Below are positions 38,134-46,223 of a stretch of 54,184 nucleotides of DNA, in pieces (the first letter of the stretch is position 1; every line of letters starts with the position of its first letter). The stretch is from RGIG4097 sp937885645 (GTDB taxonomy: Bacteria; Bacillota; Clostridia; Christensenellales; CAG-917), in contig CALABJ010000025.1 in NCBI GenBank assembly GCA_937885645.1, positions 1-54,184 of the forward strand. The letters run 5' to 3'. Below the pieces are notes generated by a model. It saw nothing but the letters and a program-made list of their open reading frames with translations, was not told where the DNA came from and ran no database searches. A program made the translations under genes and the position numbers.

Positions 38134-38298
38134 TCATTTTGCGGTGGACTCAACCCACTCTCTTGCCTCGTCAAAGGACCAGAAAGTGTGGGTGTCTCCG
38201 TCTATCACAATCGTGACGGGATAATGGCAAAAAGCAAGGGTGTTCACCGCTTGCTTTTTGTCGTCAAATTGCTTTTGTTCGCTTTCTAAAATTATCAT
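38134..38298 (-). CDS. Small hypothetical protein (54 aa)
   Basis: A 54-residue frame starting MIILESEQKQFDDKKQ and ending SFDEAREWVESTAK. It begins one base after the stop of the small membrane protein gene, so the two would be cotranscribed. The composition is that of a folded cytosolic protein, with a strand-like YPVTIVIDGDTHTFW and a final helix, and there is no membrane segment. No family is recognised. There is no strong SD; translational coupling is likely. Good amino-acid composition and tight spacing argue that it is real, but its shortness leaves doubt. Confidence 0.55.
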   Translation of the reverse strand: MIILESEQKQFDDKKQAVNTLAFCHYPVTIVIDGDTHTFWSFDEAREWVESTAK

Positions 38299-38299
38299 T

Positions 38300-38527
38300 T
38301 TAGACGTTGAGGATACGGCAGATTTGTTTCTTTGTGATCATGAACACGATGTCAAGGATCCACATGATAAATCCAAGGCCGATGAGGCGAAGGATGCCTG
38401 CCACGATTTTGCCTTCAAGAAGTCTGGTGATTGCACCGAGAATCCATGCTGTGAAGGGGATGATTGCAAGGATAACGCTTGCCACGTAGGGAAGACCAAA
38501 ATAATCTTTCTTACCTTTTTTTGCCAT
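38300..38527 (-). CDS. Small two-helix membrane protein (75 aa)
   Basis: A 75-residue protein with a basic start (MAKKGKKDYF) and two hydrophobic segments (about 13-35 and 42-66), ending in a basic tail (ITKKQICRILNV). It resembles the small YqaE/TM2-like membrane proteins of Gram-positive bacteria, but no diagnostic motif is clear. The start is supported by a TTGGAGG ribosome site and a consensus promoter at 38558. It heads a two-gene unit with the 54-residue protein. Function unknown. Confidence 0.75.
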   Translation of the reverse strand: MAKKGKKDYFGLPYVASVILAIIPFTAWILGAITRLLEGKIVAGILRLIGLGFIMWILDIVFMITKKQICRILNV

Positions 38528-38557
38528 AAATATACCTCCAAGGTTTTTGCTGATTTT

Positions 38558-38586
38558 ATTTTATCACGATTTTTTGTCGGTGTAAA
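38558..38586 (-). promoter_or_regulatory. Promoter of the small membrane protein gene
   Basis: Minus-strand TTTACA (38581-38586) and TAAAAT (38558-38563), 17 bp spacer. It makes this unit independent of the glycine-cleavage operon upstream. Confidence 0.6.
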
Positions 38587-38611
38587 CACCGAATTTTGTT
38601 TTTGGACTATT

Positions 38612-40033
38612 TTAACCGCGAAGAATAGGATTTCTTGCCGCCTTCACTTCGTCAGGACGCTTGATTGCTGCGTGATGAGGTGCGCTGTGCAAGTCCTCAG
38701 GACAGGTGTGAGCCTTCTCATACAGACTGCGGAGAAGGTCCGCAGCTTCATCAAGAGTGTCCTTTGATTCGGTTTCGGTAGGCTCAAACATAAGGGCTTC
38801 GTGGACAATCAAGGGGAAATACATGGTGGGAGGATGGATGCCTCCGTCAATCATTGCCTTTGCCACGTCCATTGCGCTGACACCTGTCTCCTTCTTCAAA
38901 TCTTCAAGGGACACAACAAACTCGTGCATGCAGTGTCTGCCCTTTTCGGTGGGATAGAGATCTTCAAGGCGTGCTTTCAAATAGTTTGCGTTGAGCACTG
39001 CGGTCTCTGAGGCTTCCTTCAAGCCCTCTGCGCCCAGAGTGACGATGTATGCAAGTGCCTTCACGTACACACCGAAGTTGCCGTAAAATGCGGTCACCTT
39101 GCCTACGCTGTCCTCACTATAACTAAATTCATAGCCATTGTCGGTTTTGACAACACTGGGGTTGGGGAGATAAGGTGCAAGCATACTCTTGCAACCAACA
39201 GGACCACTGCCCGGACCACCACCGCCGTGAGGAGTTGAGAAAGTTTTGTGGAGGTTGAGGTGCACCACGTCAAAGCCCATATCACCGGGACGGACGATGC
39301 CCATAACTGCGTTGAGGTTTGCTCCATCGTAGTAAAGGAGACCACCTGCTTCGTGGACTATTTTGCTGATTGCTTCAATGTTCTTTTCAAATAGACCCAG
39401 GGTGGTGGGGTTGGTAAGCATAAGTGCTGCAGTGTCTTCACCGACCACGGCCTTGAGTTCATCTAGGTCAACGCCCTTTTCATCGTTGGACTTCACTGCC
39501 ACAATGTCAAATCCTGCCATTGATGCGGACGCAGGGTTTGTGCCGTGGGCACTGTCGGGCACGATGATTTTGGTGCGCTTATTATCACCACGTTTCTCGT
39601 GATATTTTTTGATGAGTTGAAGTCCAAGATACTCGCCGTGAGCACCGGCACAGGGTTGCAATGTGACTGCATTCATACCTGTGATTTCTGCAAGATAGGC
39701 ACTTAAAGTGCTCATAAGTGCCAATGAACCTTGGATTTCGTCAGTTTCTTGACGAGGATGCACTGATGCAAAGCCTTCGAGAGATGCCACATCCTCATTG
39801 ATTTTGGGGTTGTATTTCATGGTGCAACTGCCAAGAGGATAGAAGCCGTCGTCAACGCCAAAGGCTCTCTTTGACAGGGCTGTGTAGTGGCGGACAAGGT
39901 CAACTTCTGCCACAGAAGGCAAGTTCAATTCATCTCTTGTGAGGGTGCTGTCAAGGGTGTATTCGGGGACGGAGATAGGTGCAAATGTCACTGCTCTCTT
40001 TCCGCTTTTTGAGATTTCATAGATTGTTTTCAT
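38612..40033 (-). CDS. gcvPB: Glycine dehydrogenase (decarboxylating) subunit 2
   Basis: A 473-residue PLP enzyme subunit of the P-protein. The PLP lysine is K263 in VHLNLHKTFSTPHGGGGPG; upstream are the family motifs SAHGTNPASA and LLYYDGANLNA. With GcvPA it decarboxylates glycine and transfers the aminomethyl group to lipoyl-GcvH. It is the last gene of the operon and overlaps gcvPA by 4 bases (ATGA-type), which suits equal synthesis of the two subunits. Confidence 0.97.
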   Translation of the reverse strand: MKTIYEISKSGKRAVTFAPISVPEYTLDSTLTRDELNLPSVAEVDLVRHYTALSKRAFGVDDGFYPLGSCTMKYNPKINEDVASLEGFASVHPRQETDEIQGSLALMSTLSAYLAEITGMNAVTLQPCAGAHGEYLGLQLIKKYHEKRGDNKRTKIIVPDSAHGTNPASASMAGFDIVAVKSNDEKGVDLDELKAVVGEDTAALMLTNPTTLGLFEKNIEAISKIVHEAGGLLYYDGANLNAVMGIVRPGDMGFDVVHLNLHKTFSTPHGGGGPGSGPVGCKSMLAPYLPNPSVVKTDNGYEFSYSEDSVGKVTAFYGNFGVYVKALAYIVTLGAEGLKEASETAVLNANYLKARLEDLYPTEKGRHCMHEFVVSLEDLKKETGVSAMDVAKAMIDGGIHPPTMYFPLIVHEALMFEPTETESKDTLDEAADLLRSLYEKAHTCPEDLHSAPHHAAIKRPDEVKAARNPILRG

Positions 40034-41325
40034 AGGACACCTCCTACGATTTCAATGACCTTGTCCATGCTCTCTTTGGTTGCCTTTTCGGTGCAACACC
40101 AGAGGATTGTGTCGGCATTAATGAGAAGTCCGCCAAGGATATTTTCCTTTTTGAGGGCGGTGATGATTGCTTCTGCTTTGCCCTCAGTCAAGGTGACAAA
40201 CTCGTGGAAAAACTCTCCGTTAAAACAGAGTTTTGCTCCCTTCTCCACAAGGCCGTTTGCAAGGTAGTGGGCGTTTGAGGTGCAGGCTCTTGCCACGTGA
40301 CGGAGACCTTCACTTCCAACAGATGCAAGATACACTGACACGGTGAGAGCACAAAGTGCTTGGTTGGAGCAAATGTTGCTGGTGGCTCTTTCACGGCGGA
40401 TATGTTGCTCTCTGGCTTGCAAAGTCAACACGTAGGCACGATTGCCTTCGCTATCTACGGTTTCACCAACAATTCTGCCGGGCATCTTGCGCATTTCCTT
40501 TTGAGTGGTTGCCATAAAGCCGATGTATGGACCACCAAAACTCATAGGAAGTCCAAGAGGTTGAGCTTCGCCTACGGCGATGTCTGCTCCTTGCTCTCTC
40601 GGTGACTTCAAAAGCCCCATAGCAACGGGATTCATGCCAAGGACAAACTTGCCACCGTTGTTGTGGCAGGTCTCTGCGATTGAGGCTGTGTCCTCAATAA
40701 GTCCGTAGAAGTTGGGGTTTTCACAGTAAACCGCGCCCACCATGCCGATATCATCGGGGAGCACTGCTTTGCCGTCAACGCTGTCAAGGACCACAAGCTC
40801 AATGCCTCTTGCGGTGAGATAGGTGCTGAGGACGTCCATAACGTCAGGATTGATGTTGTCAAAGGTGACAACCCTCTTCACCTTGTCTGCACTCATAATG
40901 CAACCCTCTGCAGCGGCGGTTGCCCCAGAATAGTGGGAGGCGTTGCTGACGTCCATGCCAGTCAGGTTGCATATTATTGTTTGATATTCAAAGATGGCCT
41001 GGAGTATGCCCTGTGACATTTCCGCTTGGTAGGGGGTGTAGGCGGTGACAAACTCGGATCTTGAGCATATAGACTTGACCACTGAGGGGATATAGTGGTC
41101 ATAACTGCCTGCGCCCATGAAGATGCTGTCGTATATGCGGTTGCGCTTGGACAGTGCTCGCATAAAGGCGTAGGTTTCTTGTTGTGATTTGCCGTCGGGA
41201 AGATTGAGCTTTTTGCACCTCAGTGTGTTGGGGATATCCTCAAAAAGGTCGTCCACCTTGTCCACACCGATGGTGTCAAGCATGGCTCTCTTTTCGGCAT
41301 CAGTAAGTGAAAGATAGTCTGCCAT
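40030..41325 (-). CDS. gcvPA: Glycine dehydrogenase (decarboxylating) subunit 1
   Basis: A 431-residue subunit, about the family length, corresponding to the N-terminal half of single-chain P-proteins. Characteristic segments are GAGSYDHYIPSVVKSI, TPYQAEMSQGILQAIFEYQT, NASHYSGATAAAEG and GGPYIGFMAT, followed by RIVGETVDSEGNRAYVLTLQ and the arginine-rich QHIRRERATSNICSNQAL. It forms the P-protein heterotetramer with GcvPB. It lies 40 bases after gcvH and has no obvious SD. Confidence 0.97.
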   Translation of the reverse strand: MADYLSLTDAEKRAMLDTIGVDKVDDLFEDIPNTLRCKKLNLPDGKSQQETYAFMRALSKRNRIYDSIFMGAGSYDHYIPSVVKSICSRSEFVTAYTPYQAEMSQGILQAIFEYQTIICNLTGMDVSNASHYSGATAAAEGCIMSADKVKRVVTFDNINPDVMDVLSTYLTARGIELVVLDSVDGKAVLPDDIGMVGAVYCENPNFYGLIEDTASIAETCHNNGGKFVLGMNPVAMGLLKSPREQGADIAVGEAQPLGLPMSFGGPYIGFMATTQKEMRKMPGRIVGETVDSEGNRAYVLTLQAREQHIRRERATSNICSNQALCALTVSVYLASVGSEGLRHVARACTSNAHYLANGLVEKGAKLCFNGEFFHEFVTLTEGKAEAIITALKKENILGGLLINADTILWCCTEKATKESMDKVIEIVGGVL

Positions 41326-41365
41326 AGTTTTTTGACTAAATCTGTTTTGGTGTGAGCCTAAAGGA

Positions 41366-41716
41366 CTATTTGTCCATTGCGTCGTATTCTGCTTCGGTCA
41401 TCAAGTCTGCAGGAATATCAGTTGCTTCAATCTTGCAGATCCAAGCACTCATTGCATCTTCGTTGATGAGTTCGGGGCTGTCTTCAAGGTCAGTGTTGAC
41501 TTCAACAACAGTGCCTGTGACAGGTGCGTTGATTTCACTGACTGCCTTCACTGATTCCACTTCGCACATAGGTTCACCTGCAACAACTGCTTGACCTACT
41601 TCGGGGAGTGAAATGTAGACGATGTCACCAAGTTCATCTGCAGCATATTTTGAAATGCCCATGGTGACTGATGCGTCAAGTTCTGCCCATTCGTGAGTTT
41701 TTGTAAATTTTGCCAT
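41366..41716 (-). CDS. gcvH: Glycine cleavage system H protein
   Basis: A 116-residue lipoyl carrier. It has the usual opening (THEWAELD), the GDIVYISLPEVG strand and the lipoylated lysine K57 in CEVESVKAVSEINAPV. It shuttles the aminomethyl group between the P, T and L proteins. The lipoyl group is probably attached by the ligase encoded first in this operon. A good AGGAG ribosome site precedes the ATG. Confidence 0.97.
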   Translation of the reverse strand: MAKFTKTHEWAELDASVTMGISKYAADELGDIVYISLPEVGQAVVAGEPMCEVESVKAVSEINAPVTGTVVEVNTDLEDSPELINEDAMSAWICKIEATDIPADLMTEAEYDAMDK

Positions 41717-41797
41717 AACAACTCCTATTTTGTCTAAATGACGTTTTATATGTTTATTTTTTATACTTAAAGTGTTTGTTTTGTGATTTCAGTTGAA

Positions 41798-42877
41798 TTA
41801 TTGCTTGTTGCGTTTGTAAAAAGGCATAGGCACGACTTCAAGTTCTATGCGTCTGCCACGGACGTCTGCAAAGAGTTTTTCGTCCTTGAATTCCTTTTTC
41901 ACACGGAGCATGCAAACGGGATAACCAAGGGTGGGACAATGTGTTCCACTAGTGCTGAGACCCACCTTTTCGTCGCCCACATAGACGTCACAGTGCTCTC
42001 TCACAATGCCTTTGCCAACAACCTTTGCACCAAGACGGACGTACTCGGGAGTGTGATTTTCAAGGGCGGTTTTGCCGATGAAATCTTCCTTTGCCATTTT
42101 GATTGCAAAGCCCAAACCGACTTCGTTGACGGGGATATCGTCACCAAGTTCGTGGCCGTAAAGAGGCATACTTGCTTCAAGGCGGAGAGTGTCTCTTGCT
42201 CCTAGTCCGCAAGGAATTACGCCAAGGTCTTTGCCAGCTTCAAGCAAAACGTCATAGAGGGCGGTGGTATTCTCTCTCTTGCAATAGACTTCAAATCCGT
42301 CTTCGCCAGTGTAGCCTGTGCGGGAGAGATAGGTGCAAATGCCACCAATCTTTACGTCCCATTTGAAGGAGTAATTCTTCATAGGGATATGGTCCTCATC
42401 CACCAAGTTTTCAATGAGGGCAAGAGCATTGGGGCCTTGCACTGCAATTTGTCCTATGGCGTCTGAAAGGTTTTCAAAGTGGACGTATTCAGGGAGATGA
42501 GTGCTCACCCACTCTGCGTCCTTTTCTACGTTTGCGCCGTTGACAACAAGCCAGAATTTGTCCCATGCCTCACGATATACAAGTATATCGTCCACCGCGC
42601 CACCCTTTTCGTTGGGGAGAAGGGAGTATCTCACTTGACCATCATACATACCGCGAATATCGTTGGTGAGGATTTTGTTCAGTGCTTCTTCTGCTTTCTC
42701 TCCCATAATCAAAAGTTCGCCCATGTGTGATACGTCAAAGAGGCCTACTGCGTTGCGCACTGCATTGTGCTCTGCAATGACACCTGAATATTGTACGGGA
42801 AGGTCATAACCGGCAAACTCGACGATTTTTCCGCCAAGTGCCACGTGCTTGTCATAAAGTGGAGTTCTTTTTGCCAT
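41798..42877 (-). CDS. gcvT: Aminomethyltransferase (T protein)
   Basis: A 359-residue folate-binding enzyme that releases ammonia from aminomethyl-GcvH and makes 5,10-methylene-tetrahydrofolate. Motifs include FDVSHMGEL, the folate-binding GDEDGFEVYC-type strand (SRTGYTGEDGFEVYC), GARDTLRLEASMPLYGHEL, and the C-terminal barrel (ALENHTPEYVRLGAKVVGKG). It follows lpdA after a 133-base gap filled by a tandem repeat, and precedes gcvH by 81 bases. A GGGG ribosome site lies before the ATG. Confidence 0.97.
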   Translation of the reverse strand: MAKRTPLYDKHVALGGKIVEFAGYDLPVQYSGVIAEHNAVRNAVGLFDVSHMGELLIMGEKAEEALNKILTNDIRGMYDGQVRYSLLPNEKGGAVDDILVYREAWDKFWLVVNGANVEKDAEWVSTHLPEYVHFENLSDAIGQIAVQGPNALALIENLVDEDHIPMKNYSFKWDVKIGGICTYLSRTGYTGEDGFEVYCKRENTTALYDVLLEAGKDLGVIPCGLGARDTLRLEASMPLYGHELGDDIPVNEVGLGFAIKMAKEDFIGKTALENHTPEYVRLGAKVVGKGIVREHCDVYVGDEKVGLSTSGTHCPTLGYPVCMLRVKKEFKDEKLFADVRGRRIELEVVPMPFYKRNKQ

Positions 42878-42945
42878 ATATTACCCCTATAAATTATTTC
42901 TTGTAGGTTTAGGATTGTTTAGACTTAGTTCACTCCTGTGAGTTT

Positions 42946-43030
42946 TTATCTCTTGTGAGTGCTTTTTTGTGAGTTGCTTATCTCTTGTGATTGCTTATTC
43001 TTTGGATTGTTTATCTCTTGTGGGTTGCAA
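42946..43030. repeat. 32-33 bp tandem repeat at the lpdA 3' end
   Basis: Three units start with TTATCTCTTGTG at 42946, 42978 and 43011 (periods 32 and 33) and continue G/T-rich (for example AGTGCTTTTTTG, ATTGCTTATTC). The third unit includes the lpdA stop codon, so the repeat has probably spread outward from the end of that gene. Confidence 0.7.
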
Positions 43031-44336
43031 GGTGCAACACGTCTTCGCAGGCCTCTGCCACACTTTCGTACACGGTGGGGTGAGGGTGAATTGTGCCTGC
43101 AACTTGGTCTATTGTCAGTTTATTTCGTACGGCAAGAGCAATTTCACCAACCATTTCGGTGACGCCTTTGCCAAAAAGTTCACCGCCAATGACTACGTCA
43201 TTTTCGTCTGCGATTATTTTGACGTAGCCTCTGTCAAGGCCGTTGATGAGGGCGCGTCCGTTTGCACCAAGAAGGAATTTGCCTGTCTTTGCCCCTTCTT
43301 TTGCTCCTACTACGGCGATTTCGGGAGTTGTATATACGCAGGACGGCACAACGGTGAGGTCATTGCTGTTTTCCTTGCCAAGCATATTTTCTACGGCGGT
43401 GATTGCGCTGGCTGAGGCGTAGTGGGCAAGTTGAACGCCACCTGTCACGTCACCTACTGCATAAACTCCCTTTACGTTTGTTTGGAAGTTGCCGTCAACC
43501 TTGACAAATCTATCGTGCTCTACCCCTGCATTTTCAAGGTGCAGACCGCAGATGTTTGCCTTTCTGCCTATGGCGACTATGGTTTTGTCACACTCTATGA
43601 CGGACTCAACTCCGCCCTTTTCAACACGGACGTAGTCCGTGCCTATTTCGGTCACCTTTGATGAGGTCAATATGGTGACGCCGTTTTTCTTCATATATGC
43701 TCCAAGTTGGACGGATATTTCCTTGCTGAGGGCGGGGAGGATTTTGTCCATTGCCTCTATGACCACAACTTCCTTGCCTATCTCTGAGAAATATGAGGCA
43801 AACTCCATGCCGATGACACCGCCACCGATTATGGCAATTTTGTTGCCATCTACGGGTGCGGACAAGACCTCGTCTGAGGTCAGTGCATTTTCAATGCCCT
43901 TTGTGGGAAGCACAAGGGGTGATGAGCCTGTTGCAATAAGCACGTTGTCGGTGTCAAGAGTGACGTCACCCACAACGACGGTGTGGCTGTCGATAAAACT
44001 ACCTTGACCTTCGTATAAGTCAATCTTGCCTGCCTTGATTAGAGCGCGTATACCGTCAACAAGTGTGCCAACCACGGCGTTTTTGTGGTCATACACAGCC
44101 TTTTCATCATATTCTACCCCTGCAACCTTGACACCTAAAGCGCTAAAATTCTTTGCGCTGTGATAGATTTCTGCGGAGTGCAAAAGGGCTTTTGTGGGGA
44201 TGCAACCACGATTAAGACAAGTGCCACCAAGGGTGTCTCTCTCAACAAGGGCAACTTTCATGCCTAACTTTGAGGCACGGATTGCACCAACGTAGCCTGC
44301 AGGGCCACCACCAATTACAACAAGGTTATACGCCAT
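43011..44336 (-). CDS. lpdA: Dihydrolipoyl dehydrogenase (L protein)
   Basis: A 441-residue flavoprotein that reoxidises the dihydrolipoyl arm of GcvH with NAD+. It has the FAD-binding GGGPAGYVGA at the N-terminus, the redox disulfide GGTCLNRGCIPTKALLH, the second dinucleotide fold AIIGGGVIGMEFAS, a GVYAVGDVTGGVQLAHYA segment, and the C-terminal dimer-interface HPHPTVYE with its active-site His-Glu pair. There is no fused N-terminal lipoyl domain. It overlaps the end of lplA by 11 bases. Confidence 0.97.
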   Translation of the reverse strand: MAYNLVVIGGGPAGYVGAIRASKLGMKVALVERDTLGGTCLNRGCIPTKALLHSAEIYHSAKNFSALGVKVAGVEYDEKAVYDHKNAVVGTLVDGIRALIKAGKIDLYEGQGSFIDSHTVVVGDVTLDTDNVLIATGSSPLVLPTKGIENALTSDEVLSAPVDGNKIAIIGGGVIGMEFASYFSEIGKEVVVIEAMDKILPALSKEISVQLGAYMKKNGVTILTSSKVTEIGTDYVRVEKGGVESVIECDKTIVAIGRKANICGLHLENAGVEHDRFVKVDGNFQTNVKGVYAVGDVTGGVQLAHYASASAITAVENMLGKENSNDLTVVPSCVYTTPEIAVVGAKEGAKTGKFLLGANGRALINGLDRGYVKIIADENDVVIGGELFGKGVTEMVGEIALAVRNKLTIDQVAGTIHPHPTVYESVAEACEDVLHLATHKR

Positions 44337-45255
44337 ATATTTCCTCTTTTATGCGGTCTAGGATTTCACCGCTGTCTACGTCTAAATTTTTGCCCAAAAT
44401 TTCTTTAGAAATTTTGCCTTCTATGTCGCAGTCAAGACTGTCGCTTTCAACAAGGCAATCTTTCACAACTTTGCCCTCAAAATCAAGGTGCAGGGTGACT
44501 TTGCTTTCTTCATAAGTTGCCCTCACAACCCTGTCAAAAACTCTGTCGTCACCATATCTCCAACCTTTGTCACTGAAAAAGGCTATGCTTTCATCGGTGG
44601 CGGTGACAACTCCTGCCTCACAACTCGCCTTGAATTCCTCTTGAAACTGCTCTGCCATTGCTGAGATAACTTCATCAATTGTGACGGGCTTGAAGTCACA
44701 TAGGCTCTTCACCCTTGACACCACACTGCGGACCCCCTTGCCCTCAAACTTTTCTGCACTGGGGGTGAGATATTTTGCAACCTCTTCCGCCTTTGAGTTT
44801 ATGAGCAAAGTGCCGTGATGAAATTCCTTTTCCCCCGACTTGTAGTAAGCATTTCCGCTTATTTTGTGTCCGTCAATCTCAATATCGTTTCTGCCTGTGA
44901 GGTTGGCGTCAAATCCTAGGAATTTCAGTGCGCTGAGGATAACTTTTCTGTTGCGATCCTTGTCAAAGTCAGCACTTTTTGCAATGAAGGTGAAATTGAG
45001 GTTGCCTTTGTCGTGATAGACCGCACCGCCCCCTGATAATCGTCTTGCCAAGGTTTTGCCGTCAGAGTGCAATGCAAATAGGTCAACTTCCGCCTTTGCA
45101 CGTTGGTTTCTTCCTATGACAACAACTCCATCGTTTTGCCACAGATAAAGGAGATATTCGCCCTCTTCGACCTTGAAAAAAAGATCTGTTTCAACTGCCT
45201 GATTGAAAAAGACGTCTGTGGAGGGTGAGATGAAGATTTTGATATTTGTTATCAT
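44326..45255 (-). CDS. lplA: Lipoate-protein ligase
   Basis: Joins free lipoate to the lysine of GcvH using ATP. The start was set to the ATG at 45255 (309 residues) because the longer frame from 45291 begins at the -35 box of a promoter, and another ATG overlaps the -10. The shorter form starts MITNIKIFISPSTDVFFNQA, as expected for the family. Family motifs are RRLSGGGAVYHDKGNLNFTF (substrate binding) and KISGNAYYKSGEKEFHHGTL, and the C-terminal accessory domain is present. It opens the glycine-cleavage operon. The promoter geometry predicts a leaderless mRNA. Confidence 0.93.
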   Translation of the reverse strand: MITNIKIFISPSTDVFFNQAVETDLFFKVEEGEYLLYLWQNDGVVVIGRNQRAKAEVDLFALHSDGKTLARRLSGGGAVYHDKGNLNFTFIAKSADFDKDRNRKVILSALKFLGFDANLTGRNDIEIDGHKISGNAYYKSGEKEFHHGTLLINSKAEEVAKYLTPSAEKFEGKGVRSVVSRVKSLCDFKPVTIDEVISAMAEQFQEEFKASCEAGVVTATDESIAFFSDKGWRYGDDRVFDRVVRATYEESKVTLHLDFEGKVVKDCLVESDSLDCDIEGKISKEILGKNLDVDSGEILDRIKEEIYGV

Positions 45256-45262
45256 AGATAAC

Positions 45263-45291
45263 ATTATATCAAAAGGCAATAGGCTTTTCAA
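45263..45291 (-). promoter_or_regulatory. Promoter of the glycine-cleavage operon
   Basis: Minus-strand TTGAAA (45286-45291) and perfect TATAAT (45263-45268), 17 bp spacer. The predicted start is at 45256-45255, the first base of the lplA ATG. No glycine riboswitch fits between promoter and gene. Confidence 0.8.
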
Positions 45292-45335
45292 TAGTCATAG
45301 GAAATTTCTTAATATTTCTAAGTAGGATTTTTGCA

Positions 45336-45362
45336 AAATAAAAAACGCTCCAACGAGCGTTT
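45336..45362 (-). terminator. Terminator downstream of the NYN gene, distal hairpin
   Basis: Stem AAACGCTC/GAGCGTTT (45343-45350, 45355-45362) with loop CAAC and a minus-strand T6 run. Confidence 0.85.
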
Positions 45363-45425
45363 AAGCGCAAGACAAACACACCTATTTCTAGGCGAGTCTT
45401 CTAAACGAGTGGTAAAAAACAAGGA

Positions 45426-45452
45426 TTTGGCACGCCACTAGGGCGTGCCAAA
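45426..45452 (-). terminator. Terminator of the NYN gene, proximal hairpin
   Basis: Perfect 11 bp stem TTTGGCACGCC/GGCGTGCCAAA around ACTAG, 10 bases after the stop codon. The downstream T-run on the minus strand is imperfect, so the distal hairpin may be the main stop. Confidence 0.7.
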
Positions 45453-45462
45453 ATAAAGATTC

Positions 45463-46137
45463 TTATTCTTCTGTGCCTGCTATGATCTTGTTGAATTGTT
45501 CAAGAAGCAGTGCGAATTGTGCATCTTCTGCTGAGGTGTCCTTTGCAGGTGCGGGTGCAGGTGCAGGTGCGGGAGCAGGTTGAGGTGCATAGTAGACGGG
45601 TTGAGGTGCAGGTTGATATGCGGGTTCTGCTGCTCTTCTTGCGGGAGCTTTCTTTGCAGGAGCGGGTGCTGTCACCTTCTTGTAGCCGTGATCAAGGACC
45701 TTTGAAATGGTTGCGTTTGCATTGAGGGTGATGACCTTGTTGCAGAGAACGCTGTTCTTGTCAGGTTCAACTACGCCTGCAACAACGTCCTTGCCGTATG
45801 CCTTGAGGTATGCGATGAGGGGGGTGATGTCGCCATTGCCGTAGATGAGGAAGAAACCATCGATGTTGGGGAATTGTGCAAGACGTGCTGCGTCGATGAC
45901 TTGACGGAGGTCAAGCTTGCCCTTTCTCTTTCTGGGAAGTGCTGAAAGTGCATCGTAGCTGTTTTCTTGGATGAATTCGCCGTAATCTTTGGTACGTTTT
46001 GCTGAGTAGCCATAGAATTTGCATCCTGCGATTTCGCCGATGCGTGAAAGTTCTTCAAGAGCGGCTGCAAATGCGCTGAAAGGAACTCTGACACTTTCGA
46101 TGTCTGCAAGAACTACGTATTTTTTGGTTGCTGCCAT
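45463..46137 (-). CDS. NYN-domain (PIN-like) protein with an Ala/Pro-rich tail
   Basis: A 224-residue protein. Residues 1-150 fit a NYN/LabA-type PIN-like nuclease fold: D12 in VVLADIES, D76 and D82 in KLDLRQVIDAA, and D103 in LIYGNGDITPLI. These are the usual acidic metal-binding positions, although the last motif (normally S-G-D-x-D-F) lacks its second Asp. Then comes a basic AKKAPARRAA stretch and a low-complexity Ala/Pro/Tyr/Gln linker (about 165-200, APAPAPAPA), ending in a short helix (DAQFALLLEQFNKIIAG). RNA cleavage or binding is the family expectation; the substrate is unknown. AAGGAG precedes the start. Confidence 0.75.
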   Translation of the reverse strand: MAATKKYVVLADIESVRVPFSAFAAALEELSRIGEIAGCKFYGYSAKRTKDYGEFIQENSYDALSALPRKRKGKLDLRQVIDAARLAQFPNIDGFFLIYGNGDITPLIAYLKAYGKDVVAGVVEPDKNSVLCNKVITLNANATISKVLDHGYKKVTAPAPAKKAPARRAAEPAYQPAPQPVYYAPQPAPAPAPAPAPAKDTSAEDAQFALLLEQFNKIIAGTEE

Positions 46138-46194
46138 AATCTTTCTCCTTGCTTGCGTATTGACGCAAATGATGTTTTATTTATTCTTATGATT

Positions 46195-46223
46195 ATTTTA
46201 ACCTATAATTTATGATTTGTCTA
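46195..46223 (-). promoter_or_regulatory. Promoter of the NYN gene
   Basis: Minus-strand TAGACA (46218-46223) and TAAAAT (46195-46200), 17 bp spacer. The -35 overlaps the stop codon of the glycosylase gene. Confidence 0.55.

Noticed and set aside
45256..45291. Longer lplA start at 45291
   Set aside because: It begins at the -35 box and runs through the -10, so it would lie upstream of the transcript.
45256..45470. Glycine riboswitch before the gcv operon
   Set aside because: Only two terminator hairpins and a promoter abutting the first codon are present; no aptamer-like pair of domains is seen.
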